From positions 9,734,001 to 9,798,000 of the forward strand of contig CM059625.1 in the NCBI GenBank assembly GCA_030435675.1: a stretch of 64,000 nucleotides of DNA. The letters run 5' to 3'. A program made the translations under genes and the position numbers. Of this stretch, positions 36,516 to 47,461 are shown one piece after another (the stretch's first letter is position 1; each line of letters begins with the position of its first letter). Under the pieces are notes generated by a model. That model ran no database searches. It was not told the DNA's origin and worked only from the letters and a program-made list of their open reading frames with translations. This DNA comes from Steinernema hermaphroditum. Lineage: Eukaryota; Nematoda; Chromadorea; Rhabditida; Steinernematidae.

Positions 36516-37011
36516 TTAATAGAGTGGTTTTCCATATCGCCGCACGAAGGCGAGCGATTCTGTTGCATTTAAAATACAAAAAAATCTCGCAATAACTGCT
36601 TCCGCGTTATCTGGTTCCTTGTTGCATATTGAGCTCATCGACGCTTTTAGGCATACTTTAGGAATCAGCCAAACACCGTGTACATCGCCGACATGATCCC
36701 AATTAATCGCAGCGTTTCCCGTCTCCGTAAGCGTCTGAATAGTGACGCCTGTAGCAATTTTCGGAGTAAATAGGATTCTCATAGCATGAAGTCAAAGACT
36801 TATAAACACGTAGAAATGTTAATCTTGGATGACTAGATGCAATAGGAAGTGGATCAGTCTTAGGTGTTACCAAAACATCTCTTGAAATCAGCTGCAACTG
36901 AAAGCAAAAAAAAAAGACAAAGCACAAAGAAAAACAATACCACATCGTAGTCGCCGCTTTTCTCTCTTCTTCGGTACAAAGAACGATATCGAAGTTAAGG
37001 GAGCTAGTCAT
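36516..37011 (-). CDS. Small type II membrane protein, unknown family
   Basis: Two proposed exons, 37011-36810 and 36748-36516, give 144 aa in consistent phase. The N-terminal ~23 residues are polar and acidic (TEEERKAATT), then comes a strong hydrophobic segment (MWYCFSLCFVFFFCF) that would act as a signal anchor. The remaining ectodomain (TPKTDPLPIASSHPRL, then ETGNAAINWDHVGDVHGVWL) is compositionally like real protein. I do not recognise it. The gene could extend further: GTATGC after LIPK is a possible donor. Confidence 0.4.
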
Positions 37012-37842
37012 TTGTTATTAAATTGAAGGTCCTTTGATTTGTTTTTCACGTTGATCACTTTTTAAAATTAAATCAGCTCTTAATAGATGAATATGTATAT
37101 CAACAAAGAAAACGTCCTAATTTTAAGAGGTTTGATATTAATGTTGATGTTTCTTACGCATCCCAGATTTACTTTCCTAGTTTGTATGATCACATATGTT
37201 TGTCGAAAACATTTCCACGTAAGTCTCCGATAAACACTTTTCCGAGATGATGCCAAACACCACAGTATGAACGATTCATTTGTTCTGTACCACTGTGCCC
37301 ACGTATTTTTCAGAGACCTGTATGTGTTTACATTAGGCTCCATTACAGTGACTCATTAGTGCTACATGGATGAGATATCTCTTCAATAAAAATCAAAACA
37401 GTCATCGTCTATTGTGGCAACCGGAACATGTCATTACATCCGAGCACAGACGGCTTTCCAGAAATCATCCATACATGCAATAGACTGCATTATAACCCCC
37501 ACAATCGGTGCGCATTTGAGCATGTACGCAGAAGTCGTTCAGTTCAGCAGGTGTTTACTGGAGCAGCAGTTCTCATTACATGGTTGATCTTATTATAAAT
37601 AGGCAAGGCTCAACGAGATCGCAATATTGTTCAGTGGAATATAACATGGTGATCGTCAGCTATAGAATTGTGTGACAACAGGCAAAGAAATGGATGTTCT
37701 AGAACTGAAAGCAGGGAAGAGGCTTCACATGTATATATAGTTGCAACTAAAAGGGAAGTCTCTAAGTAGTTTCGCTGGAAGTTTGTGGTAGCAGAGGTTC
37801 GGACCTCAAGTTCACTTTCTATATTGTGATTCACGAATGATT

Positions 37843-38494
37843 TCTAAACGGCCACGTCAGTCGAAGTAGTTTTGTGTGTCGGATGGTGGTCATCCAGGCC
37901 ACTCTTCTGGGAAGTATTCCTGAGAAGATTTCAAACAAAACAGAAGTGTATTTGGTCATTCAGGAACCACACATGCGAAACGTCCCATCGATACAGAAGA
38001 ATACCATCTTGGTATTAACTTTAAACGTAAGAGAGGGAGAGGGAGCGATGTGCCATAGGACATAGGTTCTTTCTACTCGACATCACATCGGGAGATATAG
38101 CTAGCAATCTTTCAGCAAAATTGAGGCTTATAACTAGCGGAACATTGGCTTGGATGACTTCGTGCACACAGTGTTTCCCGAAGAAGGTACAGCTAACAAT
38201 ATATAGCTGAACTATATTTCACTCCATTTTCTGCACGTCGTGACAACACTAGGCAACTTTATGAACGGGCATGTGATGTGAATTCCTTGTTCTTTGAAGG
38301 TAGTTGAGCAAAGTGATTGTAAGGGAAATATAACGCGGCTTCTGCTGGCAACCCTCGGCAACTCACAAAAGCTACATAAGAATCAAAGGCGAACTGCAGA
38401 ACATCGAGCCACCGTACTCAGACGTGACGACAAAAACAACAATCCAGAAAGAATTTGCATATTATCTGAAGACAGCTGGCTTTCATCAGAATAG
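37843..38494 (+). CDS. Partial model of a small secreted-type protein, unknown family
   Basis: Three exon-like blocks: about 37843-38026 (ATLLGSIPEKISNKTEVYLV, EPHMRNVPSIQKNTILVLTL, donor AAC|GTAAGA), about 38066-38186 (GDIASNLSAKLRLITSGTLA, CTQCFPKK, donor AAG|GTACAG) and 38300-38494 (acceptor TTGAAG, then SDCKGNITRLLLATLGNS, ending in a stop). Blocks 2 and 3 join in phase. Blocks 1 and 2 do not, so an exon or a different acceptor is missing, and the 5' end is unknown. The alternating beta-like pattern and Cys placement recall NTR/TIMP-type domains, but this is a guess. Confidence 0.4.
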
Positions 38495-38846
38495 CTAGAG
38501 CGTCGGCGCTATGCTTGTTTCGTATTTTTTGCCTTAATATTTTATTGCTTTCGAAGCACAATTGCCAGCTTGCGTAATTACAGTGTGTTTTGTTTCTACT
38601 CGCTTTTTCCAAGAGTCAATGAAATTAGAATAAAAAAGCATTTATTTAACACTTCACATGTATTATTAACTTGGTGCTACACATAAGTAAAATAACTTCG
38701 ATATTGACATGAACAGCGATGCTATTGGCTGCTTAGGCGAACGAACTGAATTGGTTGAACGATCGCTTCTCCATCGGTTCGGCTGAAGCAAGCTTCTTAC
38801 GAAGCCAGTCGAGGCTGACGCATTCGATTCTGGACTGCTCGGCTTC

Positions 38847-39121
38847 CTAAATACTTGAGCTTTTGTGTTGTGAGTGGGGGACGCAAACTACCTCCAGAAG
38901 ATTGCTGACCGCTCGCTCGAATGCGATGTCCACAGCTTCTTCATTGAAGCCTTCGGATGAGCGTTTGAGCATAATGCCGCGGCATGCTGGAGCGAATGAA
39001 AACTTCCTAAAACGCATCAGGCGGCTGATAGGATTGCTCACTCATCAACTCACCTGCAGTCGAGAGAGAAGGCAAGGCCGATGAGGGCGAAGAACAGAGC
39101 AAAGGCGAGGAGCGATTTCAT
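38847..39121 (-). CDS. snet-1: Elevenin/SNET-1-type neuropeptide precursor
   Basis: Two exons, 39121-39054 and 39006-38847, encode 75 aa. Residues 1-19 are a classic signal peptide (MKSLLAFALFFALIGLAFS). The peptide that follows, LDCRKFSFAPACRGIML, ends at Lys37-Arg38, a dibasic processing site. Two cysteines nine residues apart (22 and 31) would form one disulfide ring. The FAP.CRG core is the hallmark of elevenins, and the sequence matches my recollection of C. elegans SNET-1, which modulates pheromone-dependent olfactory plasticity. No Gly precedes the KR, so the product is not amidated. The C-terminal ~37 residues are a spacer with one Cys. A TATA element lies upstream. Confidence 0.88.
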
Positions 39122-39181
39122 GGTAGCAAGAGGTTCAGTTGCCTGCAGCAGATAAGCAAGGATTTAAAAAAATTTACTCGC

Positions 39182-39189
39182 CTTTTATA
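39182..39189 (-). promoter_or_regulatory. TATA box of the elevenin-type gene
   Basis: The minus strand reads GGTATAAAAGG here, 60 bp upstream of the start codon. TGCTGCAG at about 39144 may be the spliced-leader acceptor. Confidence 0.5.
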
Positions 39190-41072
39190 CCTTACCAGCA
39201 CCTCCCCTTTGCCGAGGCTAACAGGTTAGCTCCGCCCCTCGGCTTCGCGGGAAGGCTGATAGATTTCACGCCTCAGGCAGCCTTCATTTACTGGCACAGG
39301 ATGCTAATCTCATTGAATGCAAGAGGTCAAGCCGTGTGTACCGCAGAAGAGGAAGATGGATGCTGGCAGCAGAAGTGCAAAGGAAGGGATAAGCGTTATT
39401 GCCTTTCCGCCCAGCTGAAATCCAATTTGTTAGGCAAAAAGCCAAAAAGTCACAGTAGGATTTGTCTCCCAATGGATGACTGGAAAGCAAGTAAAATGCG
39501 GTACATCTCGGGGTTGTGGTAGATAGTTGCATACACATGAACAGTTGTGTAGACGTTTCAGTGTAGAAACTATTAATTAAAATATTAATTATTTGGCTTC
39601 AGCTGCTGCCTTGATACAGTTGGGCCAGTTTGCATCAACAATTAGGCATTCGTAGCTAAGCAGCGTGTTCGCCGTAAGCAATCAGTCATCATTAAATTTG
39701 TAAAGGAAAATAATTGAGGTGAGCAAAAAATAATTTTATTTCAAGTATACCGTCACAAAGTGGCACCTATTACGCTCGAATGCTCTTTCCACGTAAAGGT
39801 CGCAAATTGGAAGTCAGAAATAATTTGATAGAACAGTTCCAAATATCAAAGAAGTCACTAGGTTAACACGTGACTTCTGATCGAATCTAATAATCGTTGC
39901 AAAACCGAGTGCTCACCAAGAAACCGTTGTTAGGTGACTATCTAAATGGAGGAGATTTAAACAACTTTGCGTAAAGTGATTAATACCCATTTTACGTAAA
40001 TTAACAATCGTTGAAAATGTGACCCGTTTTCAACTTAGCCACCCATTAGTTAGCGTCAAAGAGCTCGCTCCCGCAGGATCGTTTAAAATAGCTTCCGTAT
40101 TGTTTTCCTTGTCATAGTCGAACTATTTCACTATGTTTATAGTCGCAACATCTCAATCAAATTCACTGTACTCACGTCCGACATTTCAAAGAATTGCCTG
40201 GGGTCAATAACTCGTACACACCCTAAAATCCATAATCACATCTCAAAGGATGGAACGGCAACTTATCATTTCATGACATCATGCGCGTCAAATGACTTGG
40301 AGTTCATGAGGGTTTCAGATGGCCCTAGATTCATCTAACAATTGGCTATAACATACCGATTTTTCACTCAATGTATTCACTATTGGCATCGGTAACATAG
40401 ACCACTTTGTGTGCCACATCTGGATTTCTCCTTCCTAGAATATGCGGGGTTTCGAGGCAAAAAATCTTTTAGAGGCAATGTTTGACCTCTTTCCCTTGTT
40501 AAATGGAGCTAAGAGAGTGTTATTTACATTTGTTAAATATTTCGGTTCACATCAAACGTAGCGCTCACAACATGACAGTCACTCGGCATTCGAAGCTTCG
40601 TTTCAACGACCGAGTAATGTCTTCAAATCATCTACCCATCTTACGCGGGTTCTTCCACATTGGCGCTTCGGTTCTCCGTAGCTGTTCGCTATATTTCATA
40701 GAGCAGTTTTTAGACCATTTCACTTTTCGCTAGTAGTTTCTTTGAGTAATTCCACTTCTTTCTTTTTTCTTTCTTCTTGCAGATTCCTTGCAATCCAATA
40801 GATTCGTTCTTTGTTCTATTTCGTCGTATTTTAGTGAATTAACCGAATATCCAATATTCTTCTTTCCATGCACTTCTGGACACATTGGATTCTCTCCCAG
40901 GTTGCTTTCGCGAAAGCCCAGCTTTCACAACCGTATAGAAGTGATAGGCACACGTTGGAAAGTAAGAAGTTGCCTATGATCGGCGTATGTTGCCCAAGAT
41001 GCCGCTAGTAGTCGTGCTATATTCACAGCAAATAGAAGTCCCTCAGCTCAAAGTGTAGAGACATTGTGGAGG
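39190..41072. other. Intergenic region
   Basis: A 127-codon plus-strand frame at 39139-39522 runs antisense through the neuropeptide promoter and is not supported. At about 40018-40053 the sequence GACCCGTTTTCAACTTA...TTAGTTAG recurs, diverged, at about 41388-41420. No gene called. Confidence 0.4.
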
Positions 41073-41529
41073 TCAACTTGACAACATACGGTAATGAGCA
41101 ATGATGCCTACGAGTCCGTAAACGAATCCAGACTCCTTGGTCGAGACTCGGGCTCGATGCCCAAAGCTGTGAGTGTCACCTACATGCCGCATGTCCATAG
41201 TCCCTTGTAGTACTGAACCAATTGGAAACGTTGGTGTCAACGGACCCTGGTGATCTGACGGATCCATCTTAACAAACACAGCTGTAGATGTGCTCGATAG
41301 GTAAGACCCAACAATGTATGTTGTTCCAGGTAGTCGCCGTCCATCATACAATTAATACCATGGGCCACTTGTACATTATTTGGCACTGACCCGTTTTCAA
41401 CTTAATAGCCCAATAGTTAGAAAAGTGCCAACACCATGCTACAACGACAAAAAGCACGTAAAACGCTTCATTATGTTTACGTGCTGTTTCAAACAAATAG
41501 CTCCGATTGATGTCTCGGGATTTGTTCAA
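41073..41529 (-). pseudogene. Possible decayed type II membrane protein gene
   Basis: Two overlapping minus-strand frames look like one broken gene. The first (41529-41344) has a polar N-terminus and a membrane segment (FYVLFVVVAWCWHF) followed by YWAIKLKTG. The second (41351-41073) has protein-like sequence (LPGTTYIVGSYLSSTSTAVF, HQGPLTPTFPIGSV) and a donor-like CAT|GTAGGTG. I find no acceptor that joins the frames. A frameshift, a missed exon or chance are all possible. The layout (short cytoplasmic tail, one anchor, ectodomain) resembles 36516-37011. Confidence 0.25.
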
Positions 41530-42677
41530 TGATCATCATTTCCAGACGCTAGTTTACTTCCTATAATCAAATATCCAGGTACAGCTGAATGTACTTATTC
41601 ACTGGAAAGCAGGTTGAACCTCAGAATAACTATGAATATATAAACAAAGTGTAGTTTGGCACGAAGTAGGTGGTTTTCACATCTGCTCGGCCCGCAGTAC
41701 ATGGTGACTTAAGTTCAGTTCACATTGAGTATTACCGTTACACGTGTACGCATGAAACGCGAGATTGTAGCGAACAACACAACTGTAACAGAGTTCCAGA
41801 TAACGGACAATTTTAGTGCAATGTAATAATCAAACGAATTCTGAACAGGCATAAAGGGTCATCAATAACATTTCATGGGCATGCCAGTATACAGTGCTTC
41901 CTTCTACTTCTTATTACAGATTCCTCAGAAAACAAGGGCAATGTTTTCATATAAATTCATAAACATATAATATGTATATTGAGGAATAAACTGACAGGTA
42001 GGTAACTGATAATCTGTACCGCTGTTTCCCTAACTGTTTCTATGTACATGACGGAAACGGGAAATGGATTTTGGTAGATGCACTTCAAATTTCGTTGGGT
42101 CGGGAACGAAAAATGCGAATGTTGAATTGACTCATCTCCCTCACCGATCCTCTTTTTCCACGTGAAGTGTGTAATACTAATGTTAATTGCAGGGCACAGA
42201 GAATGTCAGCTGCTAAAACACCTGGAAGAGGAGCACTGGCCGTGTGCTTCGAAGCTGGAGATCTAAGAAGAAAAGGCGAGTGCCGTATTGTTACTTGTTC
42301 CGAAAGTTTTAAATTATGTTCTCGGCGACACATACGTTTTTTGTCCTTCTTGCTCTTACACATTTGGAATATGGTCCATATGTTTTCACTGCTGAAACAC
42401 AGTGAGTGGAGTTAAGATGGAACGAAACGGAACAAAACGCTTACATGTGTGAATAAATGTATGCTTTCTTCTTTGATTCTGGTGATTTTTTCGTTTTTGT
42501 GGGCTAGCACATGCTTTTCATTCGCTTCCCTTCTATTCTTCGATCATGGCCAATATATCATGCTCCGTCAACAATCACACCGATAATCCCGTCACTTATC
42601 CTCAACGCCAACTGCTAGAAAAGTCTTGATTTATTTGGTCACCTAAAGATTTCACAGTCGACACCTTAGCCACCTTT
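41530..42677. other. Intergenic region
   Basis: AT-rich, with no supported gene. An acceptor-like TTAATTGCAG at about 42191 precedes a short ATG frame (MSAAKTPGRGALAV) that lacks a donor or continuation. Confidence 0.35.
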
Positions 42678-43121
42678 TCACCTCAGTCTACCAACTGCCC
42701 ACCTTTTGTTGTTTGTCACGCGCAAGCTTTGAGGTTGAATTTTGTCCCCTTCATTCAGTGCACTTATCAAAAAATTCATCAACATCTGAGATCTCCTCAA
42801 GTCTTCTTTGGTGTAACCCTGTCTGCAGATTCCAGCCACCTCGTTCACAAAAAGTTCTGTTGTAATTTTTTTCCGTGCGGAGACCAATGTTGTTGGGCAG
42901 TCGGCTCTATCTTTATGATTATCTTTGAGACCACGATTGCGTTTTTTACAAACTTTCCAACAATTGTTGGTAGTGCCGTTTGAGCACTTGGCGAAGCGGC
43001 AATCTTTTGATCGATTTATGAGATATTCATGCAGGCGAAACACGTGTGCATCTGAATGGCGCTGTATACGGAGCGACTGTCTTTTCACGAACGGCAGCAG
43101 GCAACGAAGAATGTGAAACAT
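42678..43121 (-). CDS. Hypothetical 147-aa ORF with clustered cysteines
   Basis: Single open frame from ATG to TGA. It starts with a weakly hydrophobic stretch (MFHILRCLLPFV) and contains a Cys cluster (CRFAKCSNGTTNNCWKVCKK). The last residues are KRWAVGRLR, preceded by a dibasic KR. The WAVG core recalls bombesin/GRP peptides, but no Gly-Lys-Arg amidation signal is present and the resemblance may be chance. No family recognised, no splice support needed or seen. Confidence 0.3.
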   Translation of the reverse strand: MFHILRCLLPFVKRQSLRIQRHSDAHVFRLHEYLINRSKDCRFAKCSNGTTNNCWKVCKKRNRGLKDNHKDRADCPTTLVSARKKITTELFVNEVAGICRQGYTKEDLRRSQMLMNFLISALNEGDKIQPQSLRVTNNKRWAVGRLR

Positions 43122-45863
43122 CCAAGTTAGAACGAAACATCGTCATCCTGCATTTTTGTTTGGGCCGTGAAGGGCGACAGACCACAGCGAGTGCTTCCAT
43201 CTATGCTAATTACACATTATTCATCGTACTGATTGTTGCCTCCGCCGTGGACATTCCTGTGTATACGAGAACCCTTTATTTCGCTCCTACAATAGCCATG
43301 ATCTGTTGTAAATTGTTTTATTTTGGCTTGCACTATGCTCTACGGTGCGGCTGAAACCCGCGTTCACACGCTTCCGTCGCCTTCCATTTTTTTTGTAACC
43401 TGCACAGTCGATTTGTTTGTCTTTCCTCTTGCCCGCCTTCAACGCGACGACCGTCCAGCTAACACGGTTGAGTGTATCGTCGCATGGTGTTGGCCCAGTG
43501 CATTTTCATTCGTTCGCCTCCATCTCATCATCTTCCGCCTACCGCACGCAACACCGTTCCGCAAGTTCACTTTCCTCTTCGCCTGAACGTATAAAGTGAA
43601 AACGAATTCAGTTTTCGTTAAGCATCGCGCTCCCGCCATTACCACAATCGTCTTCCCTGACCGACACCTATGCACACAGCGGGAGTACCATTTGGCAAAA
43701 TTGCAGTAGGCCGTGTTACGTTGAGTTGCTAGTTCGCACGAAAGTACATCCAGTGGTCGTGTATGGTGAAGTCGCACTTGGCATGCGATTAGCCGCGGAG
43801 ATGGTCTTAATTGCCGACGACAGTTCGCCCCTCAATTCCCGCGCGCCATGCTGCAAAGTGACAAACACATCTAATTATACACAGTGTAATAACCATTTAT
43901 GTTTGCAGTTTGCACCTCGCTTCTGTCATGTTCTCTCCGCTCCTCTTCGCAATCGTCTGCGTTTTCGCTTGTACTCCCATCGTCTCGCCGCGCGAGCAGG
44001 CGCGCTTCCCCCACTGACCGTCGGTAGTTTCGGACAGTTGAACAGAGTGCTATCCGCTTTGCTTTCTTAATGCCGACTCGAGACAGATGGAATGGTTTTC
44101 GAACGTCGCACTTCCATGAGCAATATTCATTTGCCAGTATCTTTAATTATTTTTGTTGCATGTTAACTTTTATTTTCGTAGGGGATACTTAAAGGAATTT
44201 GTATTATGTGCCGCTTTTGGGAGTTTGTAGTCTAGTTCAATGCGTGTTAAAACGCGCAAAATGAAAGCCTGCGATGTAAAACTGCGAATGCGGTCACTAT
44301 CCACTTATGCTATTGTTATCGCAACTACAATCTTCATGGAGAGTCACTCACTCTCAGTGGAGCAGGTGTGCTCTTGCTTATCTCCACTGAAGAGGTACCT
44401 GAAAAAAGAGATTTATGATCGACTTTTCGGGGATTGAGACCTCTCTGCGCTGTCTCAACTCAAATTGCCGACGAGTTTGAGAAAGTTAGCTCGCATTATT
44501 TCTCGTTTTAATCGAAACTCCGCTTGAGCGTGACTCACTCGAACGGATCGTTCGGCCCTTTAGCCGTGAACGTTCTACATAAACTGCGTAAAGCTTGGCG
44601 GCCGATTTGTTTGAAGAGACCCTCCGCGTGTCCACTACGTGTTCCAAGTGCTTCTACAAGAGCTTCAGCCGAACGGCGACCGTGTGCTTATATGACAAAC
44701 ATAGCGACTGACCTATCTCAGTCTCTTTAACCTAGCTGCATAAATGTTTGCCCTCGGATCGAACTTACCGTTTTCATTTCCTTCGCAGGTGGTACAGTAT
44801 TTCTTGCTGTTGGCCCTACCACGCATTACTCAGAAGTCTCTCTGCTTTTCGCGGGCCAATCAAAACGAATTTAGGTCTGACAGCCATGATGGGTTCTCAT
44901 CTTGCCAAATACCAGTTTTTTATGTGTGACTTTTCCGGGGGTTTCAAGTCGCACGTGCGCACGATTCGTACCGCAATTGAGCTTCTATGATGACGCATAG
45001 GCATGTTCAAAATAGAGTGCGAATTTGAAAGTTTTGTCTTTCCACCCGTGCCTCAGCTCGCAACCCAGAAAACAAAACGAGAGCGAAAAGTGAAAAAGTC
45101 TTCATAAAAGCGAGGAATTCTAGCGAACGGCGCTATTGATAAATGCGAGGCATACCGCTTTCCATCCTTTTGTTAGGAGCATTTCGAACGATGAAAATCA
45201 GCCGCGATGATATGTCGAATACCGTGCATCAATGATCTACATGATACACCCACACGCTTTTGTGGTTGTTCGGTGGCGGCTGAAAGTGTTCTGGAAGTGC
45301 GAGGAGCGGGTCGCGATTTTCTACCTCTTGGCAACACAGTCGATGTTGCCGATCACCTTTTTTTGCTACATACTCTTGGGCTGTCGAGAAGTCGACTGCG
45401 CCGCTGGGTTAACAGTAAACGTTCAAAAAGTCATTCTTATCGCGTTATCACTCGATGCAATAAACAGCGCAGCCATTCCTTTGCCCGCTCCGTTAAACCA
45501 CCGTCCAACTTGATTTCTTCGCTTTGTGTCGCATGACCTCAGGGTCACTTTTCGTCATCTACCCTCATTATATACATGCGATCTGGAAAAGCATAAGAAT
45601 CGTATTTCAACCGCATATTGCGCTTTTTTTGCGTGATTGTGACTGTTTCCTTATCGCTCGAAGCGAAGTGCTTAAAATTCCTTGCAGTGGCGTCAAACGT
45701 AGCAATGTTAGTCACGCAATCCGGCACGTAGATGTCACTTTCCGTTTCCGTTCTGCCGCCAATAAGACGTTTTCGTTCGTCTTTATTTACTTTACATTTC
45801 CGTTATGATGACTCGACGCGAGTATATCCATTCGCCGGAAATGTTATCTAGAATTTTTTAGTG
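43122..45863. other. Intergenic region upstream of the Ser/Thr-rich membrane protein
   Basis: Many overlapping short frames on both strands but none with a domain. The plus-strand frame at 44240-44437 has a possible signal sequence (TYAIVIATTIFMESHS) followed by a short Cys-containing peptide; support is too weak to call. Confidence 0.4.
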
Positions 45864-46685
45864 ATGGGTCTTCTAACCAGGTGGACCGTTTTGCTCTTTG
45901 CGTTCCTGCTCATATCAGCCGGAACTGCTCAGAAGTTGAGCGAGGAAGAACCTCTTGAGGGTAGCGGAAACATCGACAATCCTGACGATGAGGACTTTGC
46001 GGTGAGTGTTCTGAACGACTTTTGGAAACTAGTTTTTTCCACTAGCTTTCGATTTATTCAATCTTGATTACGGACTATTGATCGGGTTAGAGAAGATAAA
46101 CCGTTTGTTCTCACTGGGTAAACATAATCGATGAGTATACGTAGTCACCATCCCAATCGGCGATAAAATGCACATCAAACGAAGTGTGAAGCGCCTCTCG
46201 TAGATTAATTTTCCTCCTCCTAGGCTTCGGGATTACCGCCAGAAGAGGATGCACACAGTGCATCGTCGGTGCCCAGGTTCACAAACAACAATGGAGAAGG
46301 CGCGTTCCCCTACAGTAGTTCCGACTCCACTTCCACTTCAACGTCCACTTCTACTTCGACGTCAACGTCCACTTCCACGTCTACGACCACTTCCGAGTCA
46401 ACGTCAACCTCTACGTCGTCGTCCACCTCGAGTTCGTCAAAATGGCCAACGAGCACCTATGGCCCTTCGTCGTCAGAGTCTTCTGAAACAGCCGGCATAG
46501 ATTCGACTACTGTGGTTATCATTGTCACCGTGGTTCTGGTGGTGCTGATCGTCCTCTTTGTCATCGTCTACACTCTTAGGAAACGAAAATGTAAGAAGCG
46601 CATTTCTTGAGTCCTCAATACTTGTTCATTTTCAGCGCAGCCGAAGTACACAGCGGCCACCCCGGCGGGTAAAGAATATATCTAA
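45864..46685 (+). CDS. Type I membrane protein with Ser/Thr-repeat ectodomain (mucin- or proteoglycan-like)
   Basis: Exons 45864-46001, 46224-46590 and 46636-46685 encode 184 aa. Residues 1-23 are a signal peptide (MGLLTRWTVLLFAFLLISAGTAQ). An acidic segment with PLEGSGNID follows; Ser-Gly flanked by acids is a possible glycosaminoglycan attachment site. The centre is a near-perfect Ser-Thr repeat (TSTSTSTSTSTSTSTSTSTT) encoded at about 46326-46390 by variable TCN/ACN codons, likely O-glycosylated. The membrane segment is TVVIIVTVVLVVLIVLFVIV, then RKRK and a short cytoplasmic tail ending GKEYI, which could bind a PDZ domain. Family not recognised; the tail does not match syndecan. AATAAA follows at 46690. 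Confidence 0.8.
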
Positions 46686-47224
46686 TAGAAATAAATGCTC
46701 AAATTATCTTTGTGTTGTGCCATCGCTCGAAGCGTTTTATGCTCATTCAAATAGCGCTTTAACAAATGTTTCACGTATTGTAAATAAGTTTTCATAACAC
46801 TTGTTCTGCACGCTTTGTTTGCATGAAATGTCGTTTATCTCTAAGTGAGTTCCCCACATTTTTGAGAATTTTGACAGAAATTTACCGTTCCTCCGTTTTC
46901 AAACGTTCATTCCAAGTTGGATTGAAGGTTTGTTCTCTCGTTCAGAAGAAAGACGGGCCTTTCTTTGTATGTCTGTGCAATCAAACGTTCCCCGGTTCTC
47001 AAACTTTGTGCGCTCATTGTATTTTTAATTTCAATCATCAATTATGTTTCACATCTCTGGATTGAATAAAAATGTTTGTGAACATTCGGATGCAACTTGA
47101 ACGCTTTACCGATTATTAGACATGTCCACGGCAGGTGGTTAGTCATAGAATCGCAGACAACGGTGAAAGAGTTATAGTTAGAGAAGATCATCGTGAAAGG
47201 ACGGAGAATATCGGAAGGAATGGT
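46686..47224. other. 3' region between convergent genes
   Basis: Contains the poly(A) signal of the membrane protein at 46690-46695 and the 3' UTR of the G-gamma gene on the other strand. No further gene seen. Confidence 0.5.
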
Positions 47225-47461
47225 CTACAAGAGAGTGCACTTCGACTTCTCGGCCCAAGGGTTGATACGCTTGTCGACGGGGTTGACAAGCGGGTCGTTC
47301 TCCTGCTGGCTCTCTATGTAGCGCTTCATCCTAAATGAGCTGATAGGTTAATTGCTTTGATGGTTCAGCTACTCGTTAGCGGACTGAGAGATGGGAACAC
47401 GTTGGATGTTGAGTTGGTGACGAAGGCTATCGACGCTGCGTTGCATGTCGGACTTGTCCAT
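47225..47461 (-). CDS. gpc-2: Heterotrimeric G protein gamma subunit (GPC-2 type)
   Basis: Two short exons, 47461-47373 and 47330-47225, joined by a 42-bp intron (donor GA|GTAGCT, acceptor TTTAG|G), give 64 aa. The protein begins MDKSDMQRSVDSLRHQLNIQ, a heptad coiled coil that pairs with G-beta, continues RVPISQSANEMKRYIESQQ and DPLVNPVDKRINPWAEKSK, and ends in the CAAX box CTLL. Leu at the last position predicts geranylgeranylation at Cys61, giving membrane attachment. DPLVNP and NPWAEKS are G-gamma signatures (DPLLTP and NPFREKK in mammals). Length is normal for the family. I assign GPC-2 rather than GPC-1 from remembered sequences. Confidence 0.92.

Noticed and set aside
39139..39522. 127-codon plus-strand ORF
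   Set aside because: Starts just after the neuropeptide gene and runs antisense through its TATA box and promoter; no domain.
46269..46500. Ser-Thr coding repeat as a CRISPR or satellite array
   Set aside because: Short dipeptide-coding units without spacers, inside a clear exon.
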